A DNA stretch of 64,000 nucleotides from Strobilurus pachycystidiatus (Eukaryota > Basidiomycota > Agaricomycetes > Agaricales > Physalacriaceae), in assembly GCA_019915135.1 (NCBI GenBank), contig JAHLMK010000035.1:1-64000 (forward strand). Reading direction: 5' to 3'. Both the position numbers and the translations under genes were made by a program. Below the pieces are notes generated by a model. That model was not told the origin of the DNA and did no database searches. It was given only the letters and a program-made list of their open reading frames with translations. Of this stretch, positions 1-11,800 are shown one piece after another. Every line of letters begins with the position of its first letter. Positions within the stretch are counted from its first letter, which is position 1.

Positions 1-1763
1 CCTACAGCGTATTCTGGTACGCTCGGGGCGCCTACGGCGCCGCCTGTCCCAATCACCCAACCCCATCTGACTTTCGGCTCTGCGCTCTCTTTCGTGGCCC
101 TAAGAACTCAAATCCTCGTCCATGCAATCAAACGGGTCCTGAACTAGACGTCAAGCCCGCGAACAATGAGAAAAAGCGAAAGGTACGTACCGTTCACGGG
201 GATATGTGGCGTAGCGGCCCACTGACTTACGGAAACGTTCAGGGAGGTATCTGGGGTCGCCGGCGCTTCCATTGCGCTGCGATAACTCGTCTGTATTCCC
301 AGTAAGTATCTTGAACGCTGTCAGAACCAGACTCGAGCTGAACTCACCGGGAAGTTCCCGCCAACTAAATGGACGGTTCGCGGTCCTCTCGCCAGCCCCA
401 GCGTCTCGTCGATGTCGTCCACAATTGCGGCAAATCAGCACTAGCTGCATATGTGTGTCATCAGCTCAGGAGGACAGGGATGCGGGGAAGGTAAGTAAGT
501 AATGTACCTCGACCTGAATATCCGGCTAACCGAAACCGTTCAGATCCAGATCGGTATTTCGTTCGATTCCGCAAACCCGGAACTCGTCGCGACGTGAAAA
601 CGGAAGCCTGGTCGTGCCGCGAATTCAGGGAGTGTGCGTGTCCGTGGAGAGGGGAGGGCGGCAAAGCCGCCACGAAATATTGCGTAGACCGTGAGGGAGG
701 GGCGCCGGCATCGAGGATGGTATGTGCAAGCCAGTTCTGACGCTGTAGGAGTCTCAGAAGGCTCGAACTAAATGGTCATAGGATGCACGCACCGAGTGAG
801 TCCGGATATGTGTATCTACTCAATCAATCCACCGTGGCATTGTCTAGGCTCCGCTAACACATCGCGTTCATTAAGCGATTAAAAGGTTTAGAACTAACGG
901 AAGACACGTTAGTTGTTGCTTAAACGAAGTAAGAGGTTCCTTGCGTGGTAGTCTTTTCTCGTGTACAGCAGATATGGGCAATTCGGCTGAGAACATCTTT
1001 AAGGATATGTATGAGTGAGGCCTGCATGCATCATCGCTTGGATATATACATACTTATAAATGTTTTTTTGGGGAGGCATGATGGTACGGAGTCAAGAAAC
1101 AAGCAGCCATCAGGATCAAGGGTTCATGCAGCATGGTCAACTTGAAGTCGCCTAGAACTCGGAGTGTTCTGGATTTGGGTGACGGAGGCGGGGATGTGGT
1201 GGGCAGATCCGGCGAGGCATCATAAAGCGTATGTCCGAGACAAAGAAATCAGAGCAAACGATGGGGGCAAAGAAGACCACCGACGACTTGAACTTCCAGT
1301 CGTCGGCCATCACCTTTGCATTTGAATGATGGTGTCAGAAAATGAACAATCACAGTAAACAGACCGAACTCACAAAGACTATTGTCAAGTACCAGAATGG
1401 CTGCGCGTTATTCAATCACGAATCATAGATGGCAGCTACGCCAGTAGTCGAGAAGGAGGAGGGCGTAGCAGAGACTAGGACGTGTCAGCGGTGTAGAAAG
1501 TAGCAAAGCAACAGTAGTTCCAAGTGCAAATGGGCGTCACAGGGAAGGGCGACGCGACGACGACGAGCGAGCGAGTCGGGAATGAGACCCGGACGGCAAT
1601 CAAATCAAAAAATCAAAATTCGCCGATGATGTCATCCCGCCCGCTCTCACCCCAATCATCACCAGCCCAGAAATAACACCGCCAACAAGGTCGCCGGCGA
1701 CGGTCCTGTCTCCGTTAGAAACACCCTCTCTTCTTCCAGGACCTCGGTTTCTCACCTCGAATC
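1..1763. other. Intergenic, no gene assigned
   Basis: Both strands were read and no ORF here has a recognisable domain or a clean chain of exons. The short open frames (up to about 100 codons) overlap one another on opposite strands and look like chance. Several GTAAGT/GTACGT-like donors occur in the first 700 bases, which could be relics of an old intron-containing gene, but no protein can be built from them. Confidence 0.5.
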
Positions 1764-2650
1764 GTGTCCGACATCAAGGTTGTCGTGATTACTACGCTGA
1801 ACATACCACTAGGTGCAAAAGAGTCGCGTGAATGGGACTCGTACACCCGATGCGGATCACATGAACGTCGACTGCTGCCAGTCGACGGTTTTGAATGCAT
1901 AGGATACGATCCTAGAGAATGAGCCCAGCGGCGGTCGTCCCCGCCGACCCATGACTCGATTTCCTGCGCTCACCCACCGATGCAATCGAGCTCGCATTCA
2001 GCTACAATATAGATCTCGAGGAGTACTGCTCAACCGGTCCAGCCCTCGCATCCAATCCGTCTCTCCAACGCCTGTAGGGCTTTGGTCTTCTCCCGCTCGT
2101 ACCAGGATTCGAGACCCACAAGCTCGTCGAGTGTGTGGAGCAAATCACTAAGCTTCCATACCTAATGGGCCTGATCATGGCACGAAGGGAATTGGCAAGG
2201 GCTTGGGCGATCCTGCCCTCGATCTCGTCTGCAAAGCCATCGCAGCCAACGGCCTCGTCTCAATCCCCACTATGGCGTAGACGCAAGCGCATCGGGAGAC
2301 GTCAACAACGGATACATTCTCCCCCTTGCTCTTGGCTTCCCATTTGAGACGATTACGGTCAGTCCATCATGACACCGTCATCTCATCATTGCTAACTTCA
2401 TCTCAGGTCACAGCGCGTCTCATTCTCGTAGGTACATTCGACCGGCACCCAACCCTCCGCCTCCTCCTCGCGCACTCTAGCGTCGCACTCCTCAAACTCT
2501 CCTCCCGTCTCGCTTCCTCGTTTTCTGCATCGACTACGAACCCGTCGTTCAATCCCGCCTGTAGCACGACGCACGCTACTCCCTCGGCCTGCTCTACTTC
2601 CATTACCTAGTCTCTTATAAACAGACGGTACTACTGACGATGGCAAGCAT
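1764..2650 (+). pseudogene. Broken ACMSD-like amidohydrolase
   Basis: Remnant of a metal-dependent amidohydrolase of the ACMSD / 6-methylsalicylate decarboxylase family (TIM-barrel decarboxylases). The frames must be changed several times to follow it. Recognisable blocks in order are an N-terminal IKVV strand near 1770, then AIELAFSYNIDLEEYC and GPALASNPSLQRL (1980-2084), FGLLPLVPGFET, VEQITKLPYLMGLIM, LGDPALDLVCKAIAANGLV, GYILPLALGFPFETIT, an intron (about 2354-2406), VTARLILVGTFDRHPTLRL and a C-terminal HDARYSLGLLYFHYLVSYK. Defects are TAG at 2085-2087 and at 2562-2564 (expected Gln before HDARY), frameshifts near 2180, 2270 and 2500, and loss of most of the N-terminal metal-binding HxH region. 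Family membership is well supported; the original substrate is not known. Confidence 0.75.
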
Positions 2651-2836
2651 GTAGTAGTTCATTGTATGTGTTGTTCTTCAAGATTTCACGCTGCTTGACT
2701 TACCCTTTTGTTAGCACGCCACAATTAACGAAGGATTGCTGTGAAGGACTGTCAGATAAGGTATGTGCTTGCTTGCTAGAGTTCTGACAATTATTTACTC
2801 ACTTCTTGACCTAGGATATGGGGTGCTGCTTAGCGC

Positions 2837-3284
2837 TTGCTCGAGCTCGTCACGGTTGAGCTCCTTGACGGTGCGCCTGAACACTGGGAGAGGTACATCT
2901 CGCATCTCTCTTCGTTTTCTTCTTGGCTGACACCTTTATCAGCAAGGTGCTCTCGAGAACCTGGCTCTCAAAGGGCATTCGAACGCACACTAACCGCGAC
3001 AGTTGGCGGTACTACACCCATGTTGCGGTGTAGCATACCATCCCCTTCATCGCTGCAAGAGTCCGTTTGCAGACAGATTGGGCCCACCGTCGTGGGCGAG
3101 ATAATCGCTGGCGGGATACATGGGGCCAGCTCCGCCGAATTGCGCAGGACATAAATCCCCAGCTTCGACGCCGTCATTCGACGCTGAGCTTGACGGTTGT
3201 GCGCCGTCTGACACGGCTTTATCGTGAGGTTCGTATGACTGCTGGCGTTGCATCAAGCGGACCGCAAACGAAAATCAAGTAAGC
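2837..3284 (+). other. Unassigned open frames
   Basis: Two overlapping frames give an Arg-rich stretch (WAHRRGRDNRWRDTWGQLRR) that could be part of an old coding exon, because the codon pattern is more regular than in the flanks. No family is recognised and no start or splice chain is convincing. It lies just downstream of the amidohydrolase relic but does not match that family. Confidence 0.2.
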
Positions 3285-3961
3285 CCTCACTCTCTTGCAA
3301 AACCGACGGTAACCAAGACAAACGGTTAGTTCATCCATTGTTTGCTCTAATCAAACTAATATCAAGAAGCTGACGGCAGGACGACAAAACATCCATTGGT
3401 GCGGGATCCTGTCACCAGGCGCTTTCCCTGCTTCTGTGGTGATCCAGATCATGCCCGTCTCAAAGCCTTTCAGACGCGTTCCCTCTACTCGATAACGACA
3501 TGTGCACCAACGCTGGCACCGCCGATGAGAAATTGCGCAGGCGTCGAGAATCTCTGTTCGCATGCTCTCGGACGGCGAAGGTGACGACGGTAGAGTGGGT
3601 GGGATGGTACATGCGCCGCGGATGCGACTTCCCGGGCGTGATGGGCGGTATGGGGCCTGGCCGACACCTACGGGGTTCTGCCAGGCAGGTAAGCTTTGAT
3701 TTCATCGCTCCATTCGTGATGCTGAAGATCTGGGTCGGGCAGGAACTATGCAAGAGCGACGTTACGACAACGAGGCACGGAGGATGACGATGAGGCATGG
3801 ACGACGCCGAGGACGAGAACAACGCGGCGCGGCCAAGGACGACGACGGTGCGCGGAGGATGGCGAAAAGCTCACCCACCCACCTCCCACACCCAACAATT
3901 GAATACGCACCGCGACAGCCTCCGCATTTCGCAGATCTGGATCGGGCCACTGCTGTACAAG

Positions 3962-4006
3962 CCCCCTGCAATAGGAACCTCGGGAGGTTCGAGTCCTCCG
4001 AGGGGG
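3962..4006. repeat. Hairpin with tRNA T-arm-like loop
   Basis: CCCCCT (3962-3967) pairs with AGGGGG (4001-4006) and encloses a GGAGG/CCTCC stem with loop TTCGAGT. The stem-loop contains GGTTCGAGTCC, a perfect match to the internal B box of tRNA genes. There is no A box, anticodon arm or 5' acceptor strand at the expected distance, so this is not a complete tRNA. It may be a tRNA or SINE relic, or chance. Confidence 0.35.
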
Positions 4007-4101
4007 TATATCTATATCTTGGGCTCGTGACGACAACGACTACAGCTAACGGACTCCATGTATTTGTAGTTACACTGGCAATTTTTGAGACTTCTGCGTA
4101 G

Positions 4102-4138
4102 CGTGTTAACGACCGTTCTCGGAACGGTCGTTAACACG
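4102..4138. repeat. Perfect 17-bp inverted repeat
   Basis: CGTGTTAACGACCGTTC (4102-4118) is followed after three bases (TCG) by its exact reverse complement (4122-4138). A perfect 17-bp palindrome with a 3-bp spacer is unlikely by chance. It could be the fused ends of a deleted miniature transposon or a hairpin-forming site. No ORF is attached to it. Confidence 0.8.
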
Positions 4139-4296
4139 TTATTTCTCTGCAGCAGATCTCTTGACTGGCTTGTTCGTTTGATACACCCATGCTGAGAATA
4201 GGAAAACATTATATATTCAATTGATCCGAATGACAAGATATGCGCCCCGCCACTATACGAATAAAGCACTAGTGACTAGGCCGTCTCGCAGGCCAC

Positions 4297-4766
4297 TCAA
4301 TCCTCCGGCTCGCTCCCTTCGTCTGGCTTGTCCTGCTCGTCGCCGTTGTCCCACTGGTCACTATCGTCTTCTTCCTCCAAACTCGCGCTGCCGTCATGTT
4401 GTCCGCTACCACACGCAGACGCCCGCTCCTTGTTGTCGTTGTCATCCCGATCCCCGCCATTCCGGCGCCAAGTCTTGGAGAAATTGTTCATCTCGACCGT
4501 GCTAAGATCAGTGCGGGAATGGTCTTCCCGTCGTTGAAGGCGGCCAACACGTTGGATGGCATTGGGGTTCGCACTGGTGGAAGGATGAGTGAGGCAATGG
4601 TTATGATGACAACCACGCACGCATATCGGCGGCGTTCGCTCTTCGCGCGCAGCAAATTCCGATCCGCCTCGCGGTACTTTGCGTCATGTTCGAGCCGCCC
4701 ATAGTGGGATGCAACGGAGTCGCCGAACGGTCCTGCTGCGATCGCAGCGCGACGCCTGTGTAACAT
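4297..4766 (-). CDS. Possible small membrane protein with acidic tail
   Basis: Two minus-strand frames can be joined near 4490-4500. The first (from 4766) has a charged segment followed by one hydrophobic stretch, YACVVVIITIASLILPP, which would make a single membrane anchor. The second ends in an acidic tail with LEEEDDSDQWDNGDEQ. The join is not a clear intron, and no family is recognised, so this may be a decayed or chance ORF. Confidence 0.25.
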
Positions 4767-4989
4767 TTATGAGACATGAACGGTCAGAGCTAACCCGGTT
4801 GTTTCTGACAATGAACGGGAACGTGCCTCTGAGTGTGGACTACGTGGTGAGTCCACAATCTTAAGTAGACGTGGTACTATTTGCCGAGAAGACTATGACT
4901 CTGAACTTTGAAACATCTTCCACAATAAACTCAGACACTGCTGAGTAATGGACTAAATATCATTACAAATGACACGGATAGAATAATAA

Positions 4990-6796
4990 TCAGGACCACA
5001 AGGGAAAGTATTGCATGGCGGTATCCCAGGCAGTGTCACGATACCGCTCTCGCATGAGCAGGTCCTCATCGGTAGCTTCCTCTTCCCATGCCTCGTCTGT
5101 TTGGCTGCCATTCCAGATCCAACGAAAGAGACCACCGCCAGAGTATGAAGTGATGGAGTATCTCTTCTCACCCTCCCCGATGGTCAAGTTGGAATGGACC
5201 AGGAGAGCAGACGGTAGATAGATGGTGGTACCAGGGGGGAATTGGATGGCAATCCCAAGATCCCATAGCACCATGTGACCACCCAGCCGATAGTTGAAGG
5301 GGCCGAAGGGAGTAATACGACACCAACCATAAGGAAGGTTTGCAGAGTCGGTATGATCGTCGCAGACCACCTCGCCCTTCATATTCACTGTGGTGGCGGC
5401 ATACGGGCTGCGCTCATGGTTGCGACGAAGTGACCCATCGTCGTCGCAGACGGATGTGAGAACCTCGTTGTACATGTTGTACATGGCCGGGTTGTGCGCC
5501 TGGAATACACCTGAGAGAAGATCAACACATTGGTCTACTAGTAGTGCGGAAAACATACGATCGTTATGGCGAACGAATCTTACCCATTCCGGCGAGTGTA
5601 TGAGCTTTTCCAACACTCGACGATTAGTCTTGGACATTGCCACATTTCCTGGCGCCTAAAAAAAAGAAAAATGACATAAGTTTAAGACAATTGTGTTCTG
5701 TGGGTGTCAATACCTCTCTACCTCCACCATGAGAGACGCCAATGGTCATGGCGGGGAAAGGGCCCCGAAGATGGTCCTTGTGATGCTCCGTGAAGAGGAT
5801 CTCCTTCTCCGCCTCCTCGATGAGTTCCTGCATCTTCCTGCACAGATCTGGCCATGATTCGTCACGAGGAGGGGCAGACAGGAGAATGAAGGCCCGACTG
5901 AGTTTATCAATGAGGGGATGGGTGTCGTGGCCCTCCCATTCGATTACATAAAGCCCTGCTTCACGAATATCGGCCAGGGTGCGACGAGTACGTTCAAACC
6001 ACTGACGCCGGCCAAGCCATGCACCACGGGTCGAAGGAAGAGTATGAGCATCGAACTCGGGCAGGAAGATAGGCTCCTCTTCACGCTTTCGCTTGAGTGA
6101 GATCTTCTTCAAGCCACCATTGAGAGCCTGCTCGCGCTGCCGGTTCTCCTTTCGCTTGACTTTGCGGTTGACGTTGTGGCGCTGTTGTTGCTCGTGGCTA
6201 CGCTTCTTGCGGTTCTTCTTCCTGCCAGAGGGAGCCAGTGGGGTCAAATCGTCAGGGAAGGAAGAAGACGGAAGGAAGGGTGCCCTGGGAGGAGAGGAGT
6301 AGGGAGGGTGGATGGAAGACGACGACGAGGCTGAGTTCAGAGACTCCGGGTACACAGAAGGTACGTGCGTAGGGGATAGCACACCAATATCCGGTGTCGT
6401 TTGAAGGTAAATGCGAGCCTGAGCGCTCGGAGGGATAGACGGCAGGGGACGAATTTTGCGCGGATCAACATCCCCGCATTTGCGCCGAGCCGAGGGCTTG
6501 CGACGACGATACGCTCTGCGCTTTTGAGACTTGCGATTGCCAGGCTGGACTGGTGGGAGGGAGGGAGGGAGATAAGCAGAAGACGCGTCTAGGTCCAAAT
6601 CAGACTGGTCGTCCAAAGAAGTTAGCGACGACAGCGAATCATCGTCACTTTGCACGGCCGAAGGACGGTCCTCCAGAGGAAGTACCTCCTCTTCGTAGTC
6701 TGGGTCTACGACCCGCTCCCGTGCCCTGCGCAGATAATCTGCAATGTCGATGGGTACCATGATGGGCGCTCCAACCGAACAGTCCGGGAATGCCAT
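4990..6796 (-). CDS. TET/JBP-family 2-oxoglutarate dioxygenase
   Basis: Predicted Fe(II)/2-oxoglutarate-dependent dioxygenase of the basidiomycete TET/JBP family, whose characterised relatives oxidise the methyl group of 5-methylcytosine or thymine in DNA. Two exons, 5714-6796 and 4990-5655, are joined by a 58-nt phase-0 GT-AG intron, giving about 582 residues. The N-terminal part (about 1-270) is basic and low in complexity with KR-rich clusters, likely for nuclear or DNA targeting. The C-terminal catalytic part has the metal ligands HTD (about His462 and Asp464) and His515 (LLVHSN), and a 2-oxoglutarate-binding Arg526 (EKRYSITSYSGGG). The GGHMVLWDL and IQFPPGTTIYLPSA strands of the double-stranded beta-helix are also present. 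No stop or frameshift is seen. The ATG at 6796 is used because the frame upstream opens only with TTG; ATG 6760 is an alternative. In basidiomycetes this family is expanded and often linked to KDZ transposons, and a KDZ relic lies at 58-59 kb. Activity is inferred from the motifs only. Confidence 0.85.
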
Positions 6797-8415
6797 AAGA
6801 GTACCTAGCAGTGTGGCAATGTGTAAAAGGCTTGGCAATGTGTAAGAGGCTTGTTTTCACACGGAAAAGAAAGGTAAAAAAGGAACAAGTAAGGGCACGA
6901 GCACGCAGTTTCCGACATAGTCCAAGGTCGGCACGCGTACGCTGGTGTTCGGGCCAATGTATAACATCTGCAAGCCTTTCCAAGGATGCCCAGGGTCGAA
7001 TCCTGTACGGGCATGCGATGCGTACACAGAGAAGAAGAAGAAAAGGGAATGGTGCAGGAATGGTGCGTCCCGAAGAAAAGAATGACAAGGGGGAAACACT
7101 GCGTATAACGTACTTTTCAAAGACAGATGAAATGCACCAGCCCGGTCGAGGTTGACGCGTTGACGGCGTAGCTGACGTTGGAGTGTAGTCGCCGTGATGA
7201 AGGAGGGTGAGAAGAAAAACAAGAACGTGGAAGGACTCGGAATGCAATTTGATGCCCCTGTCTCCAACGTCTCGTGAACGTGACTCCAATCAATCAATCA
7301 ATACACGGCACGGACCCAAAGGATCGCCGGACGCAGCGTAGCACGTTCACGCGTTCTCGCGTTCTCAGATTCTGCTCAGATTAGATTATCATTATAGATG
7401 ATAGATCCATCTTAGATCCAAACAAATAGCGCGCCGCCCTGGGCCACCCGCGCATCCTCATGCTTCGCGAATGCGACTATTCCAAGCCTGGCGAGGACGA
7501 TGTCAAAGGGTTCAAGCGGCCTCGACGACTGCCTCCGGCGTTGAGAAGGACCCGGAAAGCGACTGGGTTATCGGTGACTGCCTTGCGCGGTGGTGGGGAC
7601 CCAACTTCGAGACGTTCTTGGTGCGTGCTCGTGTTCGCTTACGTGGTTGCCCATACTGAGATGCGCTGCATACCCGCACACCCCCAAAAAGCGCAAAAAG
7701 CTGTTCCTTGTCCGGATGACCGAACGCAGTACGTCCTATGGTTGTTCTGCGTCTATACGTTTTGACGCGTCTTGCAGAGGTCCTCGCTGTTCCCTGAAAC
7801 ATGAGACTAGTCGCTATTACGCTGTTCGAGCTGTATGACAACGCTGCACGGTCTGTGGTTCCTCTACCCGTATGCCCTCACCCCGCTCATGATCATGGAA
7901 CGAACACACAGGCATGGACCGCAATCAGGCGCCATTCTCCACCTGCTTACGTGCTAGAATTTCATCTGCGAATGATGGCCTACATCCACCGCTCAACCCT
8001 AACAAACAGGCGTCGTTCGAAAGCACTGTGACACTCTTTGTGTGGGTTTGCTGTCGAGTGTGTTGATTCAATAGATCTTTTTCTCCAGCTATCAAAATCT
8101 CATTTCTGAGAGTACATGATTTCAAGGACAAAACGTCATACTCGTGGAGCAAAAACCGCCGTGAACGTCTTCGCAACCTAGGGCTGGTCTTCTTCGTCTC
8201 GAGAGGCGTCCGTGACCTTTCCACATCAGGTCTGCTGGAAGTCTCCCTAATCTGCTCATCCTCATCCGTCATCGCGTCGAGGTCTGTTCGACGTGCCTAG
8301 TGTTCAGCATTGCGCAGGTGCGCTTGTGCGGTGTGGACGGCATAGCAAGTGCGAGTGGCGCGTGATGTGCACGCATCGTTGGACGAGGAGCTTATCTGAC
8401 GTTGATAATCACTAC
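6797..8415. other. Intergenic; TET/JBP upstream region and unassigned DNA
   Basis: The first part is the upstream region of the dioxygenase and contains two near copies of a 19-bp unit (GGCAATGTGTAAAAGGCTT) at about 6813-6850. The remainder holds short ORFs on both strands without recognisable domains. No RNA gene or repeat was identified. Confidence 0.45.
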
Positions 8416-8781
8416 TTGGCCTCGTCCTGGGGCCGTACTCGGTTGTACTCTTTGCTACCGGCTGCTTTTCGTCCACCGCTGAGGTCTATAGCTCAGTTGA
8501 GAAGGTACAAAGTATGCAAGAGTCGCTTTTCATCACCAAACAAACAAATGACGAGTACTTCCAGGCCTTTACATATGCCAACGTACTCGGTTGTACTCTT
8601 TGCTACCGGCTGCTTTTCGTCCACCGCTGAGGTCTATAGCTCAGTTGAGAAGGTACAAAGTATGCAAGAGTCGCTTTTCATCACCAAACAAACAAATGAC
8701 GAGTACTTCCAGGCCTTTACATATGCCAACTAGACCAATTAACGAAATGATACACCTGTCGGCAAGTGTCTAGTCTCAGTG
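8416..8781 (+). repeat. Dispersed repeat, copy 1, with internal 148-bp duplication
   Basis: The unit 8435-8582 is repeated directly as 8583-8730 (period 148, apparently identical), and this tandem pair sits inside a longer repeat bounded by TTGGCCTCGTCCTGG (8416) and GTGTCTAGTCTCAGTG (ending 8781). A second, single-unit copy lies inverted at 49895-50109. Each unit contains TAGCTCAGTTG, which resembles a tRNA A box, but no B box follows. It codes for nothing obvious and looks like a small non-autonomous element. Confidence 0.8.
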
Positions 8782-8889
8782 TTCTGCCCTATCTTAATGG
8801 TCGGGATGTCAGCAGAGGTCCTGGACTTGAGCTACGCGCGCGCCCAACAGCTCTCTACATCGTTTGTCATTTTAGCATATAACCTAAGA

Positions 8890-11800
8890 CCATCCACCTT
8901 CCTCGTGGCTTGGGCATCATCTGCAAGCCATCATCGTCCGCGCTGTCCTTTTTCTGGATCTGAACCGGCGTCTCGCTTCAGCGGGGGGAGGCGGGGGTTC
9001 GGCACCACCGCCACCACCACCCTCAGGGCTAGCTTCTCTCTCTCTCTCCATCCGCCGCCTCCGCCGCCAGGCGCACCAGGCCTAAATCTCGTAGGTGCAG
9101 CACCTCCTGCAGGGATGTCCAAACGGGGCGGTGCCGTGCTATCACGCGTAAACGTAGCGGGGACAGACGACTGGGGCGTCGAGCTGCGGCGCCAAGGATT
9201 GCTACCGCCATCGCGACGGCTGAATGCGCTGCGAGACACGGCCGGCGGGGCGACGGCAGCTTTGCGTCTCTCCGCTGCACGTCGCTCGGCCTCCTCCTCG
9301 CGCTGCTGCTGGAGACGGGCTTTCTCCGCAGCGGCAGCACGCTCTGCTTCACGTTCCTCGTGGGCCTTACGGGCTTTCTCCACCTTGGCGGCTTCAGCGG
9401 CTTCAGATTCGAGGCGGATACGCCCTGCTTCGGCACGCTCTGCTTCTTCTGCTGCGGCTCGTTCTGGAATGACAGTCAGAACGGGGAAGATCAAACGCAG
9501 AAAAAAAGAACATACTCTCGAGTCTCCTCTCCTCCTCCTCCTCTCTGGCCTTGCGCTCCTCCTCCTTCTTCTTCTCGACCGCCTTCCTCCGCTTAGCCTT
9601 CTCCTCTTCGCATCTCCTTGTCGCCTCGTCCCTCTTCCTCGCGAACTCTTCGCCCTTCTTCCTCACCAAATCCTCTCTCCTCTTCTGGTAATCGTCCATC
9701 ATCCTGAGCATGCGCTTCTTCGTGTCCAGCTCCTCCTTGGGGTGCTGCACGGCTGCCGCCTTGAGTTGGGTTTGAACAATGGCATGGGTCCCGCGGTCGG
9801 TCAGCTGCTGCTGGGCATAGTCCTGCGCAAGGAGCGGCGCCTCCTCCTTACGATACACGCGCTCGAGGTGGTCGACGCGCTTGGCGATGACGCGCAGACG
9901 CTGGCTGGTCTCCTTTTTCTCCTTTTCCAGCTGCTTGACTTGCATCTCAAGGAGGTTCTCGGTATCGAATTTGTCGAGTTTCTGAAGACATCATCAATGA
10001 CTGAAGAAGATAGCGAAAAACGAATCTGCATACCTCCAAGTCCTTTCCCTTGAGTGTACCAACTTTGAGGAGGCTTTGTGCGTATTTTTCGGCCTCGACA
10101 CGCTGAATGTTCTCCCGCTCCCGTTTGGCGCGCATCGCCTCGCGCTCCCGCTTGCCTTCCTCTTCCTTCCTCTTCCGCGCATTCTCCGCCAACCGCGAAC
10201 TCTTCCTTCTCCTTCCTCACGCTCAACTCCGAGTTCAACTCGCGCCTCCTGGCAACAAGCGCCCGACGCAGGGCCAGCGCCTTACGCTCAGCATTGACGG
10301 CCTTGAGAAGAACGTCAAGCTTGGCATTCTGGTCCTCAACAGGTGTCTCTGGGGGCGGGTCAATCTTGGCGAGACTGTTGTGTAGGCACATGGCAACGTT
10401 GCCGAGACGCTTCCTGACGAGTTCGCCGACGCTGGGTTGGATACCTCCATCCCTAGCGCCGATGCCAGTTCCAATGCTGTCTTCGTTGACACCGGCGAAG
10501 CCTTCGTCAACAAACTCGACGGAGCCGGCGAGATGGTCGATGCGGACGCTGAGCTCTCCACGACGAGCACAACCCATGACGTAGGCCTCGACGCGTCCCT
10601 CGCCCCAGGATTCGCCCAATGGCTTGACAAGATCGAGGAGCTGAGATAGCTTCATGGTGGAGTACACCTCGCTGAGCTGGGACAACAAGCGCGAGAGAAC
10701 AGCTTCCCTCAGAAGAGGGACATAATCCTTGTAGACCATCTCGGCCTCCAATGACTCCAAAATCGGAGCGACATCAGCGCACAGCGTCAGAGGGTCGAAC
10801 TGCACCTCGAGGACGTCGTACAGTTTCTGCACGAGGGGAGGGCTCAAGCGCAGGACATCAGCAACTCGGGCGTCATCCAGAAGACGCTTCCTCGTAGGAG
10901 GACGCGCCAGTCCAAGAAGCGCTGTCAAACGCGCGGTCTTGCCCTTGGCCTCCGTGCCGCTCTCGTCGAAGTCGGTGTTGACGGGGACAGCGAGCGCACT
11001 GACAAGGACCTGGCCGGCGAGCTCCTCTTGTGACGGTAATCCAGCCTCCCTCGGGATGCTGGTGATGACGGTGTAGTACGACGCTGCGGAAGGCTTCCTG
11101 CCAAAGTTCGAGCTGGACGCTCGTCTGGAGTTGGGCCAAGCGAGTATCGAGATGGTGCTAGAGGGTCTCCGGGTCGGAGGGGTTGATGGCATGAGGTTGA
11201 TGGGAGTAATTGGCGACGTTGGAAAGATGGAGACGGAGGGTTTCGCAGAGACGGCGGAATTCGACACGACGGTTGTACGCCAAGCAGAACTTAAAGGCGG
11301 CTTGTGCAATTTGCTAACAACTGGTTAGGAATTCTATTCGTATACCAATCAGATGAATGTCTTACTTGATAGATGCCTTCAAGACGCGCGTTGTTCTTCA
11401 AGGTTTCCAGACTCGTCCGGTAAGCTTCCCACAGTAACTTGAGCCAAGGAGTGACGAGGGCGCGGTTCTGTCCTTGCTCTGATCGCCTCTGACCGCACCG
11501 AGCAGAATGGACTCGGGCGTTTTGGACGCCTCCAAATCCTCGACCTCGACGCCGCCGGCAGTGACCTTGGCAGCCTTGTCCACAGCCTCTGTCACGCGCT
11601 TGCTCGCCTCTCCAACTAACCGCTGAACGATGCGCTCCACCGACGATGTATCCACGTTTTAGGCAATGTTCTTGTACTATATGAGCCCCTCCTTGGCCTG
11701 ACGTCCACGGCGAGTTTCCACGCATAATTCGACGAATCTTCCGGGAGGTAAGACGATGAGGACGGCGTGCGGGAAGGCAGGCAGACAGCGCACCTAATCA

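Noticed and set aside
9029..9436. Separate minus-strand genes inside the eIF3a region
   Set aside because: Alternative frames of the same charged coding region.
8779..10053. 424-codon plus-strand ORF
   Set aside because: Antisense to the coiled-coil part of the eIF3a copy; Leu/Ser/Arg-rich composition typical of a shadow of charged codons.
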